64,000 bases of DNA from Vespula vulgaris. Lineage: Eukaryota; Arthropoda; Insecta; Hymenoptera; Vespidae. Within the stretch, counting starts at the first letter, position 1. Each line of letters starts with the position of its first letter. This document shows, piece by piece, positions 30,901 through 43,300 of this stretch. Under the pieces are notes generated by a model. That model was not told the DNA's origin. It did no database searches and worked only from the letters and a program-made list of their open reading frames with translations. The position numbers were made by a program, and so were the translations under genes. The stretch is from the NCBI RefSeq assembly GCF_905475345.1, contig NC_066593.1, positions 2,798,274 to 2,862,273 on the forward strand. The letters are read 5' to 3'.

Positions 30901-32351
30901 TATTACGATAGATGCTATCGTTAACAGAAACCATAGTCCTCTAAAGAGAAAAAAAAGAAGAAGAAGAAAACAAATTTTTCATCGTAAATTATTCTACCAG
31001 AAAGTTATTCAAGCGAATTAATTTCTTTTTTTTTACCTTTCCCATTTCGGACGAGTAGAATCGGCGAAGTATGGAACACCATGTAAATTATTTTCTAAAA
31101 GATATTCCTTCGAGCTACGCTTGAAACTATTTCGCATATGCGATAACGATGGAAAATATTTGCACTTCATGTCGTTATTCAAGAAAAAAGAAGAAAAAAG
31201 AGCACAAAAGGAAGAAAAAAATCAAATCCTCTCTTATAACGCAAACAGTTTAATTGCCGTTAGCGAAGCCGAAGAATGATATTACGATAGTATACTAGCG
31301 TGGCTAACTATCCTTTTATTCTTTGAATTCATCCGATTGTACTGTAAAAAATCGATTTGTACGTTGAAAAGCGCATGCGACGTGTAAGAACACACGTAAC
31401 TAGATTATCTGACATTGCACAGATTCATCAGTTTTTAGACGTAATAGCAAAGTTGTTTTTGTATATTCTGATAACGTAAAAGTTATATATATGTAGGTAA
31501 CGACGTACATATCTCTATATATTATTATACGTATATACGTATATACGTTTTCTATTCCGTATGAGCTGTTTTCATCCATTCTAACAAAAGTACGTTGAAA
31601 ATTTTTGCGTATCCCCTTTAATGTTATCTATTAAGCAAATGAGCATCGATTAAACCAAAATCAAATACCAAATTATTTATTTTACTGAAGAATGATGATT
31701 TATACCTACTGCGAAGAGAAATAATGGTAACAAATATAAATCGAGATAAGTGGGATTATAAATCTGCAATGATATTATGTAATAGCAATAAATATTTAAA
31801 TAATATATATATATATATATATATCGTTTCTACGATTATGCACGAATAAATGATACAAATTATTTCATTTAAGCGTGTATATTATTTAATTGTTAATATT
31901 TAATATTTATCGTTAAGTGTATGCATATTTCCAAACCTATTTTTCTATACACAATTTTTCCCACGGAAGATGAATATTTGAATAAAGATTATAAATGAAT
32001 AAAGATTTTGCAAGAAATTGTTCAGACGTAAATCTTTCAACTTTATATAGCACTCATTATACGTAATATATCAGCATAATTTCGATAATCAAAAATAACA
32101 GAAAAAGCTAATGCATTATATTCTTTCTCTTAAAAAATTATACTAACGAGCCAGTTGCTATCGCATACTCATTTTAATATAATTATTGTGAGAATATCGC
32201 GAAAGATTTTTTTATTAGTATAAAACGAAACTATTTTGAACAAAGCTAAATATCGTTATATGTGTGACTACTACAGAGATATTTCATAATTATAACATAT
32301 CGTATAGAATTGCTATTTATATAATAACCTACCTAAGTTCTTTTATTCATC

Positions 32352-32411
<60 letters not shown>

Positions 32412-34046
32412 GCTTTTTTGCTTTGATTGCAAACAATTAACACATTCTTGGCAAAAACACTGTCGAGTCTACTGTTAAAAGCAATGAAAGGAGTCTATAC
32501 TATAGAAATGTCTTGTTCTATCAAGAGCTATACCATCTTTATCCTTTTCTCTTTACTATCTCTCTCTCTCTCTCTCTCTCTCTTCATCTCATCTTTCTAC
32601 TCATCTCGAAACTGCAGAAGCAGCAGGAGCTTTTATACGCTCATATGTTGCATATTTCGTCGCTCGAGCTTCAATTTTGTCGCGATTTCGATTCTCTTTC
32701 TCTCTTCTTTTTTCACTCGAGAAAAGAAGTCATTTGTCGAGTCGTGAACAATCGAAGTAAGCCATTTTCAGCTGGCGATTAGAAACTGACAACTTTCAAA
32801 ATTAACGCATGGAAATTCGCATAGGAGAGTGACTTAAAAAATTTTCTATAAGCCTCTGACTTTTTTTCCCCGGATAAAACATTATAAATACATACTTTCG
32901 TTCGCTTGTAAAGATCGCTTGTTCGTTCCATTACTTCATAAAAAAACTATTCGAGAAAATTACAAACAGGTGAATGCAAAGTGTCGTGTGAAATCGAAGA
33001 AATAACATTGTCTCGCGGTAATTGTTGATGGGTTAATCGTAATACAGAAACCGACGAGTTCAACAATCACGATCATCAGGTTGAGAGTCATAACGAAGCG
33101 ATCCGTTAGAAAAGGTAGAGTGGGTTAAATGCAGTCGGTGTTAAGTGCACGATCGTGTGTTTACTCTAAACTCCTGGATTATTACGTATTCAGTTTAGGT
33201 GTTGCACGTTGATCGTACCGGAGTAGCGTGTTTCTTGAGAAAGGAGTAGTAAGCTTTAGCACGGCAGTTTAATCGTTTCCTTGTAAACACGTGCGCACCC
33301 ATGTGTATCTGTGTGGGATAGAGAGGCTCGTCGAATGACAAGGAATCTACCGTAGAAGCGTAGAATTATGTTAGCTGAAACATCGGCTCCTAGACGAAGA
33401 TCTACCACCTAAGAGAGCTTTATAATGTCTCATCGAGCTCTCCTCGATGAAGGGACAATCGCGTACCAAACTTGCCCTTGCATTATAGATTATTCTCGGT
33501 CGTGTGGTTACACGATCCTCACTGTTACAACTTATCCGGTAGTCTCGTTGGGAATGCATCCTCATCGAAGTCCTTTGTCTTTAAGACTATCTACTCTCTT
33601 CTTCCGTCTCCTTCGATAACTATACATACTTATTATGCTTCTACTTAACTATTAACACGATAATAGCGTACGAGTTATGTAAGTATAATTATCTAATGTC
33701 TAATGTTAACAACTGCTAACTATTTTCTTTCAAAATATTTCAATACTTTCTAGATTCACAAATTGATTCCAATAAATCTCTTATAAGTATCCCATTCAAC
33801 ATCTAATATCTTCGATTAAAATATCATTCGTTCGAAAACATATCGCGTCCTTTCTCGAATCAATCTTATCTCGCAGACAAACGCATCATAGTGATCGATT
33901 TAAACAATCTGACAGTGTTCTCATCTCGAAAACGTATTTATTATTAGATATACTTTACGAAGAACGTTAATAATTGAAACATCCTCGATAAAATTTATTC
34001 TTGTTCTAACGATTTGGATGTTTAATTCTTTTGTGTTCTGTTCCTT

Positions 34047-34082
<36 letters not shown>

Positions 34083-35384
34083 TTGTAAAATTAATTTCGC
34101 TATGCTGAGTTTTTTCTTTTTCTTTTTTTTCCTTTTTCTTTTATTGTCTCAAATCTTTGCGAGAAACGCTTCAAGTTCTTTGACATGAAGTTTCTTAATC
34201 GTGAAATTTCTGTTCTAAAAATACGAGCGTGATATCCGTAACGAATAAACGAATAAAAGATGAAAGAATCTTCATTTTCTACTTTTCGCACGAACGAGCA
34301 CGTTCGCTAGTACCATAATAGTTATTAACGTAGAATACAATAGGATTTCATCGGGAGCTCTACGGCCAAGTTTACCCCGTGGGGTAAACTCTTCTCTCTG
34401 GTTATGCGTTACATCAAGGAAGAAAGATTACAGCGTAATCAAAGTTTTATTACTCTCTCCTTTCCTCCAGTTGTCTCTTCGAGTTCTTCCTTAGGAAAAC
34501 GATAAAAAGAAAGAAAGGAAACATTTTAAGACCGCAAAATTACAAGAAAATAGCCGGAAATATCTGCGGCTTGGTACAACGCGAGATAAAATCTTGAAGA
34601 TTAATGGTTAACTCTGTTTAAATAAAATACTCACCCCAATATGCTCTACTTTCGAATTTTACCGAGTTTATCTTTCCAGAAAGTAAATCTTTAGAAGGAA
34701 AGAGAGAGAAAGGAGATGAATGAATACGCACTTAAACCTTAAATGCGGAGAAAATTTCTTTCAAAGGCGACTCTCTCAGATGTTATTTATATTTAACTAT
34801 TTAATGGTTTATTTAATACGTTGCGTTCGAATGCATTGCGTAGAGTGCAACATTTCGTCAAATGTAATTTGCACGAATCCGAAACTACAGTAATTGAAAT
34901 GTGGACGAGTAAAAATGCATAAGAAGTACATTATCAAATATAAATATATAAATGTAGATATTATATTATGTTAATAGAGAAATTATATTATAATATATTC
35001 TTATAATCGGTTGAAATCTTTTCGAAGTTGAATAAAATTTACTTGTTACTAATTGTGATAAATATTAATAAATGAAGTATATTATCGATTTAATGATTAT
35101 AATTACTTCGGTCATTATCTCTGATAATATTAAAACATGTAAATGTTTATATGTGGATAATATGACCCATTTTAATCTGATAATATATTTTCATAGATAC
35201 CAAGTTTTAAACAGCTAATTAATTCGATGAAAACCAAATATCAAGAGTATAATATTACATATTATACAGGTAACATAATGTGATATTTTTAAATTTTCTC
35301 TCGCACGTAGATAATTAATTAAGAAGCTAAGTATATTCTGAAATACATCATCGTGTACAAGATTTGGTAAGATTACGTGTACTC

Positions 35385-35455
<71 letters not shown>

Positions 35456-36060
35456 TTTTATGACGCACGAACTATACAACGATGTAAGTACTTACATCTA
35501 ACAATAGAAAAGGTTGACTTAGTTATTAATGAGAGATGAATTTTCAATGAAAGAAAGAAAACTAAGACGATAAAACACAAAGAGAAAATTATTAGAAGAA
35601 AAATATTGTTGATCCTCTGGAAAAAAATTTTTTTCTGGAAAAGCGAAAACGTAAATAAATGAAACAAAGGGATGAACGTCGAGGGAACCTTTGAAAGCCC
35701 TTAAACTAATTACAAAGGATATCACCTGTAACTTTGGAAAAAGATAAGAACGAGACAACAGAGAAGACAAAGAACGAAGAGAAAAGAGAGAAGGAGAAGA
35801 AGAAGGGAAGACTAAACCCTCAAAGGATGTCGAAAGTGCGAGCTGAAAGTAAAGGCTGTTGCTAAAGGGCCTTAGCAAAGGGCGAGGTTATACCGAGCGA
35901 AGGCTAATGTAAACTGAACGAGCTAAAGCGTGTATTACTTCCGGCCCTCGAAGGAACGCTGCTGGCAAAAGCCACGAACGGGTCCCAATGGATGGTTACG
36001 TCCTTCGGTATATATGTATGTATGTATTTATGTATGTATGTATGTATGTATGTATTTATG

Positions 36061-36091
<31 letters not shown>

Positions 36092-37675
36092 GTATATACG
36101 TACGAACGTTGTATACCGCTCGATGATAAACCTCTTCTACGTAACTAAATCGAACGGATCCTGCTATGATATTCACCATCCGGTTATAGGAAGGGATTGT
36201 ACATTATTAGATATTAAATTATGCTTTGTTATAACTTATATATTAATAAATATCATTAATCGTCGGTATTCATTATTAATGGAACTTCTCTCTCTTATCA
36301 ACGATTCCATCGTTGAATAACTTCATAGAAATTTCCTATAGAAATTATAATCTAGGCAAATCATCTCAATCGAAATATCATTAAAATGTTATTTTTCCTT
36401 TTCAGAAATCCAAATAGCGTTGATCATCATACAAGAAACGACACGCTTTTACCCGCTAGTAGAGAAAAAAGTCGTTTTCGTAGTCTCACGTGGGATCAAT
36501 ACGATCCGGTACATCAAAAATATCTCGAAATTGGTAAGTTGATATTTGTAAATGTTGAATATAATTTTTTTTTTGTTTTCTCTCTCTTTTTTTTCTTTTT
36601 TTTTTTTTTTTTAATAATAACGAAGGCAAATGAAAGAATTCGATGTAACACGAGATACGATATTAGATGCCCCATGCACGCTCAACTAATTTATATACTC
36701 GAGATACGTTCTATCATGCGAATGAAATACGAAAGGACGATATCGGTTGGAAAAGCTGATGGAAACGTACTCGTCAGCGCGATCCTAATAATGCTGGCGA
36801 TGCTTTTGAACGTATGTATGTACGTCTGGATCGATCGGAGAAACTCGTGTTATATCGAATTGACTTCGAGTCACGCAACGATGGACTACATATGTACATA
36901 TCTATCTATACTGCCCTAGGATTTGATTTCATTCATCCAATAGTAAACACGTACTACATCTCCCATCTCTCCTCTAACGTTTAAAATCATTACTTACAAA
37001 ATGACAACACTTTTAAATATTTAATATAAAATCAAGCTACGATAGGTTAGTAGAGTTAAAAATTTGAAATAAAAAAGAAAATAAAAAAAGGAAAAGCCAA
37101 GACATCTTCGTGCTCATAGAAATTTATTGAGAAGGAAAAAGTAAAAGAAAAAGCTTCCTTTTTAATCTATCTACACGTTCCACACTTTTTTATCAATTTT
37201 CTTCGCGTTGGCATGGGAAGAAAAAAAAACTCGTTGGAGAAACGTGATTTTGATTTACATTCACTCTTGTTGAACGTAAACTACGTAAATGTAAGAAGAA
37301 TAATGAAATTATTGGCAGGAGTAGACGTATACCCTAATGCAATTTCGCGTTCACCGGATCGGACGCGTGGAAGATATATATTTTTTCCTTAGAATGTCGA
37401 TCGAATGATTAATTAACGCTCGATCAGAAGTACCTACCATCTATCCTTCTTCTCGTGGAGGATGGCTCGATAGGCCAAGAGGGCCCCCTTTTTCCGAGTT
37501 TTCAAAGGGGAAACGCAATCTGCTATCGGCGCTCGCGAGAAGTGACATGCTCGACAGATTGCACGACGATCGTTTTCCCCTTAAGAGGAATTTTCGAAGG
37601 CTGCTATAGGAAACATCTTTTCCTTTCCTTTACTTATACCCACATATATCCACACACATACATATATACTCACAC

Positions 37676-37712
<37 letters not shown>

Positions 37713-40366
37713 CTAGGACAGACTCGTCTCATTTCTTCCCACTTAAGATATCTCAATCGACACAATTCAACTTTGATCATCTAACGTTTTTATACTTTCT
37801 CACGATTCTTATTTTTCATGGATTAATAAAGATCAAATCCTCGAATTAAAAAACACTAAACGATAGTTATCAAAATTATCAATAGATTTCTCTATCAGTT
37901 GAAATTTTTCGATTAGATATATTCGATTGAGTCAAATAACAGTTCTTCTAATTTAACCTTTATCCGATAATTACTATTGATTGTAGCATATGTGTAACGA
38001 TAAAAAAAAATATACGACCAGTTCACGTTTCCCCCAAATGCTTATAAATTATTATGGAATAATTTTTCGATTTTTTCACGTTTTCATATTTCCAGTGCCA
38101 AAAAAGTTATCAAAGAATTATTATTACTATTGTTAATATTAGTTTATTAACAATAGTAATTATTATTACTATTAAATATATAAAATATTTTGAAACAAAA
38201 AAATGAAGTCTTTTAGAAAACTATTCGAAGCTCGTCTCATCAAAAGGCATCATCGGCAGGTATTCACGGCAGCTGTGTAGCTCACGCTTCGGTGCTTCGA
38301 AGTCTACTTCAGTTACACACAACGTTGCACGCAAAGTGTAAAAGTTAAAGTTACACACAAACTCGGATAATCGATAAACCGCACCACCGATATCGACCAC
38401 CACCTCACTCCACCCTCGCCTCACCCACTCACACTCTTCTGTCCCCTCCAATCCCTTCCCCTTCGTTCCCTCTTTAACTACGAGCGAAATGTTCCATGAT
38501 AACGCGCTAATGCACTCCCTTTTTTTATTACAATAGAAAATTATTATTACGTAAACTTATCGTTCGACCGAACGTATGTAGGTACTTTTTTCAACGTGAT
38601 AGTTGAAAAGTTTTTCTTCTCTTTTTTATTTTCATTTTTCTTTTTCTCATTGTATATAAGTACGCATGTGTATAAATACATACATATACATATGGTATAC
38701 AATATACATTGGTCTTTCGATTTGTTATATCAAATGAATTAAATGTTACGAGTTGTTTCGTCAAGAGTTTCGCAAAAAGGTATACTTCCTTCGTGACAAT
38801 GGCGATCTCATGGTCTAAGAGATCTAATATTAAGAGCTTCCTCTTAATAAATAAATACACAGAAAAAAAGGAAACTAACATGTATATAAAAAATATTAAT
38901 AATTTCGAAACATCACTCGATCTTCGAGATGTACTTTTCATATACTTTCTTCAAAACGAAATTAAAAGAATTTTATTAACATCGAATATCATTAACTATA
39001 TTTCTCTTAACATAAACAATTTTGTTAAAGAAATGAAAAATGTTTAACGACAATTATGATCAAAGGGAATCAAAAGGGAAGAATACACAAATGACGTTGA
39101 TCGAAATGGTCAAAGGATTCACTATGAAACCCAAATCCAATTGCGTTCTTGTATTTTCGAAAGATGCAAATTAATTCGAACGTGGAGTGCAGACCATACG
39201 CATACCATGAACGAACACACCGTTTTCGGTGTTACGCTTTATATGTTTCTCGTGACATGTGCTGCGGTCGACACGTTACAAACTTCCTCATCCTTCGGTA
39301 GCTTTTGCGTTGAGTGATAGAAGAACAGCCACACAATGATGAACGCGATAATAGGAACAGGACTGCATTAAATGTAAAACTTTGAGAGATTCCCACTGCA
39401 ATTGACTCTTCACTGATCAGTTCAACCAATGAATGAATGAATTAATTAATTAATTAATTACCAAGAATGACGAAATCCATACCTACAGATATTCTAATCT
39501 TTTCAATATTATTAATATTATTCCGAAGAGAAATTTTCTTTTAATTTTCTACACGTCTCAAACGCGTTTTGATCTTTTAAATAATTTGTCTTCATCATGT
39601 TAGCTGATGATGATTTAACAGACGAACAATTTAGATGATATAATATATAAATATATAACGCAAATATAATACATAAATGTACCGATGGTCAACGATACGT
39701 TATCGCAATACTACATAGTCGTATATGACTGAAATCGACCTTAAGATTTTGATCTAAATAAGAAGATAAATGAGTATGACCATCGATAACTATGCAGGGG
39801 TTCTAATCGACAATTATTATCACTTTCTACTATATCTTATCACTGCAAGCGTATATATTTATGAAATGTAAAGATTATTTCTTAAATTTCGAAGAATGTT
39901 CATTAAAAAAAAAAAAAAAACTTACAAATAATTTATGATTTAATAATACAAAGTGTTATGAATATCCCTATTAGATTTTTTATTTAACAACGATATATTG
40001 TATTTAGCAGTTGTAATATTTTTCAATTAAAATGAAAACGTATTATTCATATTTTATTGAATGCTATTCTGTCTTATCTCGTAAAGCGTTAGTATATTTG
40101 AAATTTGTAATCGTTGAAAGTCTTAGATATAATGAATGAATATATTTAAATGATTAATTTGAATCTAACAATATTCCATATATTTCTCGTACTGGAAACA
40201 TCCTCGAAAGGTTGAAGTTGCCGAGTTTTGCCCTATTTCAGTCTCCTTATCATCAACCTTAGTATTCTTCAATTCACTCAACCGGTGATCTTTCGTTCAG
40301 GAATGAGCTCTGGCAAGGTAGAAGATACACACGTAATACTCATCCTAAACTCTCTCTCTCTTTCTC

Positions 40367-40397
<31 letters not shown>

Positions 40398-43300
40398 CTT
40401 CACTTCCACACGTTCTACGTCGACGAATGTACCAAGCTCGTTTCATCGGAGTAAAGTTTCGTCAGAGGCAACGATATTTCCGACAGTCATAACCTGATGC
40501 CGTAGGCGATGATTACTTTATGATAGAAGACGAAGTTATATCGCCTTTGTCGTGTCCTGCTTCGCTTTCTATCTTCAAGCTCGGAAATTATCCGAGTCCT
40601 TCGAAAAAGGCGTCTACAAACGAAACGATCGATACGGTTTACGAGCTACGATTTCGATATTTTTTTAAATTAAAAGTCAAGTCTAACGTTTATCTTCTAA
40701 CGTCTAATCGAAAATTTTTCAGGGCAAGGAGAAAAGTGAAAAGTTCGCAATTTATTATTATGAAATTTGCGATGACTTTTTTAAAAGCAGTTTAAATCTT
40801 TTTAAGATTTTTCTTTATTCCTTTCTTTCTTCCTTTTTTCCTTTTTTTTAGTCACTTTGAAGAGTAACGTAATAAGAGTAAAGTTCAATGTAAAAACGAT
40901 TATGACTTATGCCAATGAATTTCATTTATATCTTTAATCTCCAGTAACGTATACGTATGAATGATATTAACAAACATTATCGATTAGTACAAGGTTCGTT
41001 CGATTGTTAACGTGTTAAAATAAGCATTTCTTACATAATAAGACGTAATCACATTTATAAGCTCATTTAATGGCATTTAATATATAATACCTGTAGGATG
41101 TTTAATAAGTTCGAAAGAAGTTATGAAGTTATTAAAAGATCCTTTCCACAATTTTATCGCTACTTTTTAACGCCTGTCAGTGGATAATTATTTAACAAAG
41201 CGCTCTTAATTCGAATTATATTAAATCGAGAATATATTATATCTAGACTTACATACATACATACATACATATATATAAAAAAAAAGAAAACGATGAAGGA
41301 AAAAGTATCAAATTATTAAATATAATATTTTAACATCTCGTAAAGACTTCAAAGAGATCATGTTTTCGAAACAATCGATACAAAAGTTCGATACAAAAAT
41401 ACGAAGAGCAAAATTCGTGAAATGACACGATATATACTTTAAGAGGAAGTCGAGAAGACAGAATAATTGGTGCTGATGTTCAACCGAAGAAGTTACCGTA
41501 ACGCCTTGCTAATTGCTACTAAATTAGTCGAGATTACAAGTTCCTGTCGATTCCTTATGCTACTACCTTCTATTTCTAGAACGAGCTTTCACTAGCAGTG
41601 GTTCGAATTTGTTAAGAAAGAAGGAACAAAAAAATAAAACCAAAAAGGAGAGAAGAACAAAAAAAAATAGATGAGATCGTAGGTAGAAGGTAGGTTATCC
41701 AGAATGAAATAATAGTTTAAAGACGACCTACAATCGATCTTCGGCTTTTCTCATTGATCAGCGATCCGTTTCAAGAGGTAGTTTCCTTCGAATCGAAACA
41801 CAAGGGGCTTGGTCTTTCTTCCTCACATCAACCGAAACCACCAACGTCGAGAGTGATGTACTACCGGTGTAAGCGTTCGATCGAAATTCCTACGATAATC
41901 TACTTTCCTGAAGTTATACAGGATGTTTCCAAAGTACTTATCATCGAATAGGAGGATTAGTGAATACGAAAGGAAACTGCATATGTTCTAGATTATAACA
42001 AAGTCAAGAGTATTTTCTAAAAAAATCGTGAAATACTCTCTGATATAACATCATTCACAGAGGTCAAATGAATAATACCTATTTTGATAATGACAGATAA
42101 CTTTTATTGTTCGTACGCGATAAACGAAAAATATATCTTTATGATTTATCGATCATCATAAACGTCGATTTTAGATATAAAAATAATTGGATATAGAAAA
42201 TATATATATCTATATGTGTAATAAAACTGTCCGATCGTGAAATTAGATAAAAAAAAATATCAGTCAAATGTTATTAATTAATCATCGATTATATTCACAA
42301 AAATATAGGTGATAATAATGATAATTCTGATAATGATAATAATAATATATATATATATTCTGATGTTATCTTCTTTCTTTTTTTCTTTTTTTTCTCTTTC
42401 TTTAATTAATTTATAGAATATCGTTCGACAGAATTGTTTAATTACTTTCTAATAGTATCGCAGGATCAAACCGAAAGAATAATTCCTATTAATTTTTGCT
42501 CTAATTAATTTTAATTTTTATCTGTCGACAGGTCAACTCGGAAACGTAAGAAAGGGTCGGAAAAAGTTATGTGGTAGTTGTTTCGAACTGACGGCTATAG
42601 TTTTACCAGCTACGCGCGTAACTTATTTCGTTTTCTCTCACACATAAATCGTAAGGGGAAATAAGAAAAAAAAAAAAAGAGAGGAAAAAGAAAGAACAAA
42701 CAAACGAACAAACGAACGAACAAACAAACAAACAAACAAACGGTCGCAGGTTTCCGTGTAATCGTATAAAGATTAAAGTTTAATATTTCTAATTACGAAA
42801 TTAGCTGGCATTTTAATTGTTAATTTTAAGTACCCTTAAATACCCCGTTAAAACAACGTACTGTTAAGTAATTCAAAGCACGTTTCTCTCGTATCCTAGG
42901 GAACATTGCGTGTCATTGGGAAACGATATCTCCTTTCGTTTCTTTCCTTTATATAATTCGAATTTAATTCGAGGAGTGTGCAGGAGAAACTCAACGTACA
43001 CATGGACGAAGAACGATATACGCGATAACTCCCTATTTTATCGCGATCAAGCCAAACAAAATGACGTTTTAAAATGAATGAGAACGTTCCGACCCTAAAG
43101 AGGATTTAATTACCAACACTTTTTTTTTATCGCTCTTTTTTCTATACAACAAACGAACACATCCAGAAAAAGCGGAACTATCTGTTTCACAAACGGACAT
43201 TTTTTTTCTTTTTTTTTTTTCTTTTCTTTAAAACATATATATATATATATATTTGTGAAAGTAAACTATTTCAAAGAAATAAGATCTGACTCGAAAAATA

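Larger units (their letters stand above)
31421..36405. other. Neuroligin intron, part after the ppk region
   Basis: No coding exon recognised. The stretch 32900-33620 is relatively free of simple repeats and less AT-rich. 35850-36000 is another GC-richer patch next to a TATG repeat. Long (CT)n tracts lie at 32352-32411 and 35390-35451. Confidence 0.6.

Noticed and set aside
35988..36320. 110-codon ORF and its reverse partner
   Set aside because: Translation of the TATG repeat (Met-Tyr-Val-Cys units).
40520..40795. 91-codon + strand ORF with a coding-like first half
   Set aside because: There is no acceptor in a usable phase and no recognised motif, and the second half is AT-rich Lys/Phe sequence. 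Left as chance.
41762..41868. Possible cassette exon of neuroligin (good acceptor, GTAAGC donor)
   Set aside because: The length is not a multiple of three, and the phase left by exon E runs into a stop after a few codons.
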